From: Mansonella perstans
Taxonomy: Eukaryota; Nematoda; Chromadorea; Rhabditida; Onchocercidae
NCBI GenBank assembly: GCA_037074765.1
Contig: JBAMDO010000388.1
Coordinates: 1-28,834 of the forward strand
Direction of reading: 5' to 3'
DNA: 28,834 nucleotides
Shown here: piece after piece, positions 1 to 10,017 of the stretch
How positions within the stretch are numbered: position 1 is the stretch's first letter
Layout: each line of letters starts with the position of its first letter
Position numbers and translations under genes: made by a program
The notes under the pieces: generated by a model
The model's database searches: none
Told to the model about the DNA's origin: nothing
What the model saw: the letters and a program-made list of their open reading frames with translations, nothing else

Positions 1-68
1 CCATATGCTATTACCAATTAAACTTTAAACTTTGAAGATCATTTCATCAATTTGATTTCATCTTCAAC

Positions 69-261
69 CTAATTTTTATTTAAGACAATTCCCGCAATAC
101 AAACCTCAGCACATCTTAAAATGCTGTTCCTTTATCTACTTACTCAGATCCTCTTGATCAGTGGATTGATCAAATGAGCCTTTGAATTCGACAGGACATG
201 AAATCATGTCATTATAGTACATGCGCAAAATGCCTCCGCTTAAATGACATTTTTGGATAAT
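69..261 (-). CDS. 3' exons of an unidentified small protein gene (two exons, tentative)
   Basis: Proposed exons are 140-261 and 69-114 on the minus strand, ending in a TAG at 69-71. The first follows a TCAGTTTAG acceptor and reads IIQKCHLSGGILRMYYND then a segment with SCPVEFKG; the second reads SKCAEVCIAGIVLNKN across the junction. The donor used here (AA followed by GTAGAT) was preferred over the stronger overlapping GTAAGT four bases upstream because it keeps a C-x3-C pair in frame. The YYN...C...F spacing followed by C-x3-C recalls a Kunitz-type inhibitor, but the first cysteine is too close to the YY pair and two cysteines are missing, so this is only a resemblance. It lies downstream of gsnl-1 on the same strand. 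If the GTAAGT donor is real the last exon is read in another frame and the cysteine motif disappears. Confidence 0.3.
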
Positions 262-700
262 CTAAACTGACCGCTGTATTCATTTAAGGAAGGGATGCGT
301 CGATGCTTTGTTGAATTTGACAAAAATTTCATATCTAGCGAAGTAATTTTGATTATTTTATTTGAAACTGAAGCTAAAACGAAATTTTTATAATAGAGAA
401 GGAAGCAATACAAAACCCAAGTCTGAGGATATTGAAGTATTTGATTAGTAGCAAAAATAATAACAGTAAAGGCATTTGTTGTTGTATTGATTCTTTCTGA
501 ACAGCTATTACTCAGAATTAGAAACTTTGTCCTTAAAAAGTAAGAAGGATAAACAGAAGCAACCTTTCGAGTTCACTGTACAGGTAAAATGAATCAAAAT
601 TTGAGAGCCGAATCGTAACGGTATCACAAGTTTTGCATATTTTTTGGTGAATACGTGAACAAAATAGATTTGAGACATAGAACTATGCATGTGGTACAAT
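262..700. other. Intron or intergenic sequence, no supported gene
   Basis: AT-rich sequence between the two tentative minus-strand exons. A short minus-strand open stretch follows a TGTACAG acceptor near 583 and reads NSKGCFCLSFLLFKDK, but its splice phase does not fit the neighbouring pieces, so I do not call it an exon. Confidence 0.4.
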
Positions 701-802
701 TTAAATGATATTTTTTAAGGGAACTAGTTCTTCAACAAAACTAGAGAAGTCATAATTACGGAAAGGAATGCTTTGTTCATCTAAATCGGTTCCTGCTACA
801 AT
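701..802 (-). CDS. Possible first exon of the left-edge gene, or a 3' exon; product unknown
   Basis: After an AAATTCAG acceptor at 803-811 one frame stays open for 33 codons to a TAA at 701-703 (IVAGTDLDEQSIPFRNYDFS...). A second frame in the same stretch starts with ATG at 778-780 and reads MNKAFLSVIMTSLVLLKN, which looks like a signal peptide. The second reading would fit a trans-spliced secreted protein whose later exons lie at 69-261, about 300 bases downstream of the gsnl-1 stop codon, a spacing compatible with a nematode operon. I cannot decide between the frames, and no exon clearly links this piece to 140-261. Confidence 0.22.
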   Translation of the reverse strand: MVAGTDLDEQSIPFRNYDFSSFVEELVPLKNII

Positions 803-1023
803 CTGAATTTCAACAATGTCGAAAATTCCAAAAACTGCAGTAAATTATATGCGCAAAAATTCAAAAACTGCAACAAGTAGACAAAGAAAAAAGTTGAGAA
901 ATGACAGGAATCCAAAAAAATGAAAAATTTATTTAAATGCTCATAATATTCATATAATTTTTCACATGCTACATGTTAATAATATCCACTCACATGTTTA
1001 AAAACATTGTTTGCTAAATGAAA

Positions 1024-1029
1024 TTTATT
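1024..1029 (-). promoter_or_regulatory. Poly(A) signal AATAAA for gsnl-1
   Basis: TTTATT on the plus strand is AATAAA on the minus strand, about 90 bases after the gsnl-1 stop codon, a normal 3' UTR length for a nematode. No other exact AATAAA was noticed closer to the stop. Confidence 0.5.
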
Positions 1030-1117
1030 TCTTACGACAATAAAAAGATTTAGAAACAAAATGTAAATTTCGATATTGGTTTCATCATGTCGAACACCTG
1101 ATTTGAGTTATACGAAG

Positions 1118-4100
1118 TTATAGCTTTCTCTTGATGACTTCCACAGTTCGACCATCCTAATTGAAGCATAATTATAATTCCAGAATTTAAAGCATTTACA
1201 ATAAAAATAAATTACATAATTTTTCTTAAAGCAAAGAATTACCGCAACAATTTCTAAGATCTTTAAAGTATGCAAGGCTTTTTATTTCTCCACTTGAACA
1301 GAATTAATGAAATTCTTACAGCGATATGATCATCCCACTTATCGAAGATTTTCTTGAATTCGGGTGTTTCTTTGCCCTGCAGCATCTTCACAATTTGAAC
1401 TCCTTTCGGACGTGGAAGCGTGTCACCTTGTAGATATCTCTGTAGAAAAAAAAGTTTATTTATCAGTAAAAATTAAATTTTGGACTCCACTCGAAGGATC
1501 ATCAATTTCGAAGGATCATCAAGGTCGTACACATAATTTATTGTGTCGATGTATGAGGTAGTCCTATACTTGCTAACATATTGCAGATCAGATCTGTTCC
1601 AAATTCATCTAGGCAATTGTTAATTGCATTTTGAATATGTATAGTCATTCTATACGTCCAAATAACAGTTGGTCAGTCTTCTTTCCTCGAATATTGAGAT
1701 TAACTTTAGCATGCATCTTCTTTTTTCAACTTTTTCAAAAATGCATTTCCTTGCTTTAATTTTCAAAATCTCGAATATTCTCAAATATGCATTCCTTCGT
1801 GTATTAACGCAGTTTTTGAAATTCATGACTGACTATTGATTTCTGATACTTCAAGATAAAAAGAATTACTCTGGTTGAAGGTAAAAGGAATTGCTCAAAA
1901 TCATTCAAGGATTCTAGCAACGAAAATTGGAATAGACAGGCTTTCTCTAGTTAACAGTATCTTTCCTGATTGTCAGGTCCAACAGCGAACTGAATACAAC
2001 GTCCCTAGCATCAACTAAGATTTTTGAAAGCAATGCCTTTCCTAAATTCTTAATATAATCTTGGAAGTAACGTTAGTCGCAAAAAAAAAAAAAAAAAGAA
2101 TTAAACTGCGAGCAGACATTGGCAACTTGCTCAGCGAACTTCTTTTCTTCTTCATTAGCGCCGGTACCGATCCAAACGTAAATGGTTTGCATAGCATCCA
2201 AAATCATTACATCATCACCATCCAAATCCTGACAATTCCTCGTTTTACAACTTACTTTTTAAGTTAAAAAAAATGCAATTATAGTAAAAAACGCACAACA
2301 TTATAAAAGGACTACCCCAAAATCTGTGAAGGATGGGCTTTCATATGTCTTGAAAAATTAATAATGGAAAAATTACGATGGAAAATCTTTGCCTCTTTCC
2401 ATATTTTCGGAACTTCAATTATTTAAAAGCACATTTGACATTTGATTTTAAGCTTTGAATACTAAGTGAAAAAGCATTCTAAAAACTAAGGCTTTTTTAT
2501 AGTTAGTCTTCTTCTGCCTTTAGCGCACTTTACGAAATAGTGCTCCTCCAAACTTTCATGAATTTATTATTTCTCAGGATTATCGCTTTGCTTGTTATTT
2601 TCTTAATATTCCTCAAAATTCATCTCAACATATGTGGACTTACTTTCTGTGTATAGTTACAAATTTCTTCCATAGTTAGTCTGCCACTCCGGTCACCGCA
2701 CTGATATAATTTAGGAACGAACGCTGGTCTCTTTTTGGGACTTTCCCAGGAACTGGCCCATTGGGTAAATTCTGCTGGTTCTGCCCCTTCCAAAATTCGT
2801 ACCACTTGCGTATTTTTTGACCTTCCCTAAAAAAGTAATGCATCACAAAAGCGAAACACAGCGAAAATACCCTAACATGACTCAAAAAGATTTAAAAATT
2901 ATAGATATAACAACGATCAGAATTTGCAAGCGATTTCACAATAAAAACTTTAGGCAAAATATGAGATTGTCTTTGTAAAACGGTTTCAGTACTACTGCCG
3001 ATGTAAAATACACTTTCATATTACTTTGGCAGAAAATAAGTTTTAATTTTATTTCGGTGAGCGATTAATTTGCAGGTCCAACCTGCAATTCAATGTATTT
3101 TATTGCATATCCCATAGCCTTTTTGCGTTCATTTAACGAGCAATTTTTTCCAATCCAAACGTATATACCAGCGTTGTAGGTATCCAATATGAAAGCATCC
3201 TAAATGTTCAGTGTGTTATCGATTAGTATCTAACTTGGATGTACTAACGGCTTGAATTATTTATCATTTACACTCACAAATGGTGAAAATCAATCAGTGG
3301 ACTTATGTAATTTACGATGAATGCAAGTTACTGAACTAATACCTTGGATTCGAGTTGACTGTATTGAAAATTTCCTTTCGAAAGCATATGCATGCTTACC
3401 TCACCCGAATCGTCCGATACTCTGCAATATTCTCCTACTTCGAGCATTTTCATTGGTTTTAAAGTTGGTCAATTTGATTGAGTTAAAAAAATATTCGTAC
3501 ATCGGGCTTTTTCATCGAATGATACCTTTTCGGTTTCATTCTAATGTTTCATCGGGTATTCTAATGCTTCAAAACCTTACAAATTCCAAAATTCCAATTT
3601 CCCGTTCTTATTTAATGAATTTAAAAATAACTTCGCATCTAAAGCTTCAAGTCTACTTTAATTAAATACTAATAGTGATCTATAGAATCCTGAATAATCA
3701 AGCAAAAAAAAAAATCAACTATTTGACCTCCAAAGGGTCAGCTGATTGTTAGTAGTCTGCCAGTAATTTTCGTCCTGTCCACCAGCTTCTGCTGGCTTAA
3801 TTTTTTCTCTATCACCTAAAATCTTCCAGAATTCATCGTTGTTCTTCCAATCAGAATCTAAAAAACCATTTTTGTTTGCAAAGTTATGTGTCAAAAAACA
3901 CATATTGTGCGTATAAAAAGTGCTATTTTAGATTTAATCGAATACTGTTTAGCGAATATTGCGAAAATTTTGATATACTTTTAGTCAAAGAGAAACGAAT
4001 ATAAGATATTCTGTGCTTGTTTAGTGGTTTAAAAACTTCAGACTAAGTCGCTTTTAGCCGCTAAATTTAAAATATTTTTCTAATGTGAATTCGATTATGC

Positions 4101-7100
4101 AGAGTGCATTTATTTTTCACGTTATCTTTTATCCTATCCAATTGATGCAGATGATCATTATTTATCCTAAGCAACTAAACACTTGGTGGAGAAAAGTAAA
4201 TTCAATTTAAACGTTATAATTGAGTTTAGAAAGCTGTAGTGGACATGAAACTAGAAACCTTAAAATGCAAAAATTTTTAAAAATACTGTAGCTAAAAATA
4301 CCGCTATTTTAGGATCACTGGCCATCAAGCTGTTTACACTGAGTGTGTATTTAAAGCTGCTGACTATTAAAAACATCATGGATGGAATTTTGAATCCTTA
4401 TTGCACGAGAGTTATACTATTTTTCTATTGAATCTGATCCATATCAAGTTAATGAGGTCATACGATGTGCGACCTTACCAAGAATTATTACTTTGGGTTT
4501 TCCGACTCGTTGATCTCGAATATTTCTTGCTTGATCCATTCCCTAAAATTTGTCCAGCGATAAAATTAACTTTTGAAAACTTGAGTAAATTATTCAATTC
4601 ATCCGATTTTCCACTCCATATACGATAGTTTATACTCCATAAATATCACCTTAATTTTCTCAAGTCTTCCACTTTCAGGTGGCATCCAAACATATATTTT
4701 CAAACCGCAATCCAGTATGAAAACATCTCCAAGGTTCAGTGATTCCGCTTTGCATTCCACCTTAATTTTTTGATAATTAATAACAACTGAAGTGATTAAA
4801 GATAAAGGAAATGATAAAACAACCAGATGTAATACACAGCAAAACGAAATATGAGAATGGATATATACACATGACAAAAATTAAACACATTTTTTTGTAT
4901 CCTCATAAATCACTAAACGAATGCTTTTGAAAAAAAAAAACTTGAGGACTTGAGGAGAGACTGTTACCTTTCAGGTGAGATACAACGATAAGCATTAAGT
5001 GGATGGAATTAAGGCTCTTAAATACGACTACAACTCACTTCCGTGCATCGCACATTCCGCTTTCCTTTGCACTGGAACAGTTTTGGTTTCCAATTTTCAT
5101 ATTTGTCTATGACATGCGTGAAACCGGACGCTACTCCACCTTTCAGATATCTGCAAACTTTTTCCATGCGAACATAAAAAACCAAAAAATTCGAATAGCT
5201 CCCATAACACTGTTTTCCTCAAAATCTGGCATAACAATCCGTAAGTATTGTGATTTTTTTGGTTTTTTTGATGAGAGATAAGTATATGAAAAGTTAAATT
5301 AGGCAGCATCTCGAATGAATTGACCAAGTTAAGAAGCTAATGCGAATTCAATAATTTTTCAATTTTGTTGAATTTTTGACAAAATCAATTCCTAGGCTAA
5401 TTTTTTTTTTTGAATGATTAAAAAATCAAAAATTCATTTAAAACAAATAAGTGGAAATAATTCCATCTTTTAGATAAGAATTGATTAGTAATTTCTGATG
5501 ATGAACCATACATCGTTTTATTGTATCATTTGCACATTTAGGTTTTGAAAATAAATATTGCTTGGGTGAGCAGTTTTGATTTTTGCAATGTTATTTGACA
5601 TATGCATGCATTTTCATGTTTTTAAATTGATGTCACTTCTTTGAAAGCACTTTCTGAGTTCTTTGATTCTTTTTTCTTAGAAATCTGGGACTATTATGCA
5701 CACTCAAATTTAACAACTGAAAATACCTTGCGAAGTTGTTTAAGTTGTTGTTTTTAAAGAAGATATTTAAATAAATTTTGGCAAACAATATTATTTATAT
5801 GACAGATGCTTAATTAACTGATATATACTATAATAAGATATGCATTATAAGTGAGAAAATTTAGAGGAGTCCAGTACAAAAGTGGTTCGAAAAACGTTGT
5901 ACCTACCGTATACCATCCTTGAAGTAAGACAAAAACAGCGATGACTCATGTCCTTGAACCTGAAGATGGATCCAAATAGAACCAATTTTCGACAGCAATT
6001 TTTGTTTTCATCCCCAAAAAAAATTAAAACAGTAATCAGTCCAGCTGATCATTATCAGCTAAATTTCTAATATGATACCTCAGCTGGCAGCAAGAGTCTC
6101 TGAAATTCCTAGAGGTTAAAAAAAATAAAAATTCATAAATGATAACATATCTCCCGATATTGCACTGGTAGTCCATTGAGTGAATCATCAATTTGTACAG
6201 TTATAATTGCTGCTGATCCTTGTTCATCCTGAAATATTAAGAATATTTTTGCATAATTCAGAGCATTAAGCATGTTTTTTAACCATTGTAGAATATTTTA
6301 GTGCTTGTCTTTGCAATGGTAAATTTGTAAGTGAGAACCGTGTAGCGGGATGAATATTTCGTTCTCTTCAAACTTACTAGAATAAATTACTCGTGATTTT
6401 ATATTCCAGAATTCAGATCCGATAATGTGCAAGATTGCACGATTTTGAAAAAACAAGTAAGATGTAGAAAATTGAAAAAAATTTCGAAAATGATTGAAAT
6501 ATAAACAAACCTGGGTTGTCTCATTTCCCAGCCAAAAATGAACATTCCATTCACCAACGTTTTTTGTCTAAAACTCAAAATTTCATTTATTGTTTCATTA
6601 ATAAATTACATCTACTTTCACTTTTGCAGAAACTGATAATTTTCATTTGGCACATCTCTTCTCGATAACTCATGGAATAAATCTTCTGTGAAATTGAGCT
6701 TAATAGCAGAGAACCTTATTTTTTACTGAAAAAGCTTTTAAAATGCTTACGTAAAGAATGATATACGAATCTCCAACGTAAAAACTTCCGAACTGTTCCT
6801 CTGGCAACTTTTCCAAAGCGAAGTTATGAAAAAATGGAACGCTTTTTATTAAATGTTTTCAATGCGTTCTGCATGAGAAATAAAGCAGTATATCAAACAG
6901 CTGAGAATTCGATTCACTATCCAACAAAAATATGTTACCCAGTATGTTTCGTTCTTTCTCCCCACTTTGAAAAGTAGATTTGGATTTTTTAAAAAAATTT
7001 GAACAGTAATTATATAGAAATGTTCAATTTTCTTCAAATGAGATACGTATAACTTATAAATTGCAAGAAGTATTTTAAAGGTAACAAAAGAATTTAAGAA

Positions 7101-7184
7101 GAATAGCAGTAAAACCTTAATTCGCCATATTTCCATCCCGCGCTTCTGTCCCATATCTTTGAATTCCGTACTAGCCAATGCCAT
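1118..7184 (-). CDS. gsnl-1: Gelsolin-like actin-severing protein with four gelsolin repeats (GSNL-1 type), 15 exons
   Basis: Coding exons in order: 7116-7184, 6751-6825, 6511-6567, 6151-6228, 5907-5959, 5039-5150, 4650-4760, 4479-4542, 3728-3857, 3343-3421, 3083-3199, 2644-2826, 2118-2228, 1320-1439, 1118-1156; the sum is 465 residues plus stop. Repeat 1 carries [41 protein letters not shown] and [20 protein letters not shown]. The linker and repeat 2 carry GGVASGF, a basic KGKRNVR stretch like the villin/gelsolin phosphoinositide and actin site, and [15 protein letters not shown]. Repeat 3 carries [27 protein letters not shown] and [20 protein letters not shown]. Repeat 4 carries [34 protein letters not shown] and [17 protein letters not shown], with a basic tail ending VIKRKL. 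Four repeats instead of three or six is the layout of C. elegans GSNL-1, a calcium-regulated filament-severing and capping protein. Every junction keeps phase, but the exon 2 acceptor is AT and the exon 4 donor is AT, so either splicing is unusual there or this copy is damaged. Confidence 0.93.
1491..1522. repeat. Two tandem copies of a 15-bp motif in gsnl-1 intron 13
   Basis: TCGAAGGATCATCAA occurs at 1491-1505 and again at 1508-1522, separated by two bases. It lies close to the acceptor of exon 14. Confidence 0.85.
2081..2097. repeat. 17-base A homopolymer in gsnl-1 intron 13
   Basis: A run of 17 A on the plus strand (T on the coding strand) starting 21 bases beyond the exon 13 donor. Length-variable homopolymer; no acceptor follows it closely. 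Confidence 0.9.
4761..4775 (-). other. gsnl-1: Acceptor of gsnl-1 exon 7 without a pyrimidine tract
   Basis: On the minus strand the sequence before exon 7 is TTATCAAAAAATTAAG, then GTGGAATGC. The AG is canonical but the upstream tract is A-rich instead of the nematode TTTTCAG. Protein continuity (CTE then [12 protein letters not shown]) fixes the junction. Confidence 0.7.
6145..6151 (-). other. gsnl-1: Non-canonical donor of gsnl-1 exon 4 (AT instead of GT)
   Basis: Exon 4 ends CAATATCGGGAG on the minus strand and the intron begins ATATGTTATC. Exon 5 begins GTTCAAGGACATGAG, so the protein reads PVQYRE then VQGHESS, an uninterrupted gelsolin motif that requires this exact junction. A G in place of the first A would make a good GTATGT donor. 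The nearest real GT is four bases further and would break the frame. Confidence 0.75.
6826..6833 (-). other. gsnl-1: Non-canonical acceptor of gsnl-1 exon 2 (CAT instead of CAG)
   Basis: The minus strand reads CCATTTTTTCAT, then AACTTCGCTTTGGAA. Exon 1 ends in phase 0 with MEIWRIK and the family needs the next residues to be [13 protein letters not shown], so the junction falls right after CAT. The site is one base away from the perfect acceptor TTTTTTCAG. The nearest upstream AG leads to a stop in phase 0; a downstream AG after TTGGAAA would keep frame but delete six residues. Confidence 0.75.
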
Positions 7185-7200
7185 TGTGTCTGAAAAATTG
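7185..7200 (-). promoter_or_regulatory. gsnl-1: Probable spliced-leader trans-splice acceptor of gsnl-1
   Basis: The minus strand reads CAATTTTTCAG followed by ACACA and the ATG at 7184. This is a strong nematode acceptor with no exon needed upstream. It favours the start at 7184 over an in-frame ATG at 7208 that lies before the acceptor and would add eight residues absent from the motif start of the family. Confidence 0.6.
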
Positions 7201-9500
7201 ATCGCCATCTAATAAAATTCAGAATCGACAGCGATGATTTTTATAGCGTTTATCACTACATAATCCGAAATTTCCCCACACTCAATTCCGCCAGAATGAC
7301 ATTTGTTATTCTTATACTTTTTCGCTCATTGGTCATTATGTCTCAGCAGAGCAGTGAGATTTTCACATTTTGGTTGTGCAGTGAACTTTTAAACAACTCG
7401 TCATCCATCTCCACAGTACTGTGATCCGTGAAGTTTCAAATTCCGCAAACGAGTCTTTTTTTTTTATACTGAAGTTACTTTAACCTTCGCAGTGCTAATG
7501 GTTATTTGAAATCATTAAACAGATCACAAATCATTTATCTAACAAATATTAAATTTACAAAGTAGTGTTAGAAATCAAACGACAACAGATAAAGCAAAAA
7601 ATCAAAAGCTTAATGATTCATCGGTGTTTATGCACAGATAAAATTTTATGTATGATGCATAACAAAACATTTACAAATCCTAATTTGGAAAAGAGCTAGG
7701 ATGATTCATTGGACGACATTAACAAACATCGTTTAAGAAGGACATAATAAATGTAAAATTGTCCATACAGAGGAGAAAGGAATGTCAAAAACTTATATTT
7801 AAAACTTTCGCGATATTGTAAAAAAAGCATTATCTCTCCAACTGACAATTCAACATTCAGTTTGTGGAACAGAATAAAATGTTTAAAACGATGAAGGCCG
7901 AACATTAAAACTATCTTAAATTCATCAAATACTTATGCAAGTAAGAGATAGAAATTATTAAACTAGTAATAACCACTGCAGCTCAATATCTTATTTGCCC
8001 CCAAATTAATACATATCCAGTAAAAGCAATACTTACCAACAAAAAATAACACAAATGCCTCTTAATCAAACTCGAACAAGACGATTACTCCCAAAAATTA
8101 AACCCTTGGAAATATATAAATAAGTAAATAATAACCTAAACTAACTTCAAATATTATATACTGAGTTAAAAACTCCAGCAGTGTAATAAAAAATCACAAA
8201 AAATCAGTAATAATTTGTGATATCAGTATAATGCCCAGTATGGCTGCCAAAATTTTATATATAAGATAGCAAACACAAGCAAAAAGAAATAGCAACACAA
8301 GCAAAAAAACCAAAGAATCAAACACATCACATAAGATCTTGGAAAAAATCTAATCTAAAAAAAGAAATTTTAGTTAAACTAAATCCAAAAAAATATTAAT
8401 TCTGAATCGTAATTAGATATGGGTAAAATTTAAATGTTTCTGCAATCCGGGTATAAAACAATCACTTCTAAGATTAAGTCTAGCAATAATAGCAATACAA
8501 AAGCAATCAAAAAATATAATAATAACTAAAATCATAATAAATAACTAAAAAATTAAGATCTAACTAAAAAGAAAAGAAATCAACAACACTACCATTAAAT
8601 AGACAAATACACTCTTAACACAGTCAATCCTTGCAAATAGAAGTATATTCGGAGAAAAAAATTGGGAAAATATATTGGAACAATATTTTGAGAATTATGT
8701 GCACTGACTAACTATGACAATATGCTATCACAATAATCAACGCAATCGGTTCAACCAAATCTATTCTGTTTACTGGGAGAAATTTTGTGATCACTGTCAT
8801 GCATCGGATGAATACTTCAAAAACTTTAAAAAATATATATATATAATATAAAAAAGAAAGGAAATTTAGAAAACTTACTGATAAGTTGAAGTTTAAAGGA
8901 AAAAAGAAAGAGATAGCATAAGTAGAAAAGAACCACTTTGATTGAAGTTATCAATAGTTTCTCTTTCTTTTAATGATTATGAAGATGATCTCAGCACATT
9001 TACGATCTGAGTATCTCCAACTATTAACATACGGCAAACTGAGCTAAATTATTTATTAGTTTGTATGAAAAAGAAACTGATCGGCTGGAGTAACTGCTTT
9101 TCAAGATGAAAAGACATAGCAATAAATTTCTCACTTGTCTACTATCCTGGCTTTTTTACAAATTTTGTTTTCTTCTCTATTCAACTTCTTTTCGCCTTTC
9201 GTTGCTGTGTATCAAGAAAAAGAATTGATAAAAAATTAAAAATATCCGATTACTGCTTATAACTCAAATCCATTCTTTTATTAAAGTTATTTACACTGAC
9301 AAGAAGATTTCTTAATAGGTATGAGGAATCAAATTTACTAGTTTATACTCCATTATAATTCAATTGAATCGAATAATCATTCTAAGGAGTCAGGCGCTTT
9401 TGTTTGTCTCTCTAAATACATAGTAGTTTGCAACAAATGAAGAAGCAAGAACCGAGGATTTCAGCCATCATTAAACTAAAAAAAAACATGAAACTATACT

Positions 9501-9517
9501 ATTGAACAGGGTTCAAT
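9501..9517. repeat. Short perfect hairpin
   Basis: ATTGAAC (9501-9507) and GTTCAAT (9511-9517) are reverse complements with a three-base AGG loop. Function unknown. Confidence 0.8.
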
Positions 9518-10017
9518 AGCTTCCGACTCCGAATAGCCTCACATCGCTTGCAGCAGAAATGAAAAACTCCAAGAATATTTCCAAGTGCATCCATTAAATA
9601 CTTAGAAATACTACTAGGGCATACAAAAAGTTGTACTTCATTTTCTTCAACAAATTCAACAAACACCGCTACATATCGCATCTCAAAATTATATGCCAAA
9701 TCGCAATTTCATTTAGATTCAGCAAAACTTTAAAAGAACGTCAACAGAAATTGATATTCTGCAAAAAAACCCACTGTAATTTCCAACAATCCGCACGAAA
9801 ATCGCACTATTATGCACCATATCTAAAAATTTTTTTAACAGACTGAGGAAATTTTCGCCTCTCGAGATGCTTTCAACATGAAGTGTAATTTACCGGAATT
9901 TTGTTTCTGGTGATCGAAGCATAGTTTTCATTTCCAAAATTTTCATTTCACCGTAGAATCTGCAGCGCACAGCAGGAAAACGAATTTTTAGTATTTCTCG
10001 TAAAATTTATTTCTAAA

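Larger units (their letters stand above)
1320..2228 (-). other. gsnl-1: Exons 13-14 of gsnl-1: fourth gelsolin repeat
   Basis: Exon 13 (2118-2228) gives the core strand and helix of repeat 4, [20 protein letters not shown] followed by [17 protein letters not shown]. Exon 14 (1320-1439) gives [13 protein letters not shown] and the closing [17 protein letters not shown] motif. The acidic DLDGDD is typical of the type-2 calcium site of gelsolin repeats. The exon 13 donor is GTCTGC, weak but canonical. The 678-base intron between them holds a 17-base A tract and a 36-codon minus-strand open frame at 1538-1648. Confidence 0.85.

Noticed and set aside
3343..3421. A 22-base mini-exon ending at GTAAGC (3400) in gsnl-1
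   Set aside because: Although GTAAGC is a good donor, reading through it stays in frame and supplies the family segment [19 protein letters not shown] needed before DAFILDT, so the 79-base exon is preferred.
3321..3665. 114-codon plus-strand open frame
   Set aside because: It lies antisense to gsnl-1 exon 10 and its flanking introns; the minus strand carries clear gelsolin motifs (VSDDSGE, YSQLESK).
9499..9699. 66-codon minus-strand frame ending with a cysteine-rich piece (FHFCCKRCEAIRSRK)
   Set aside because: Slightly protein-like but no acceptor, donor or known motif; not enough to call an exon.
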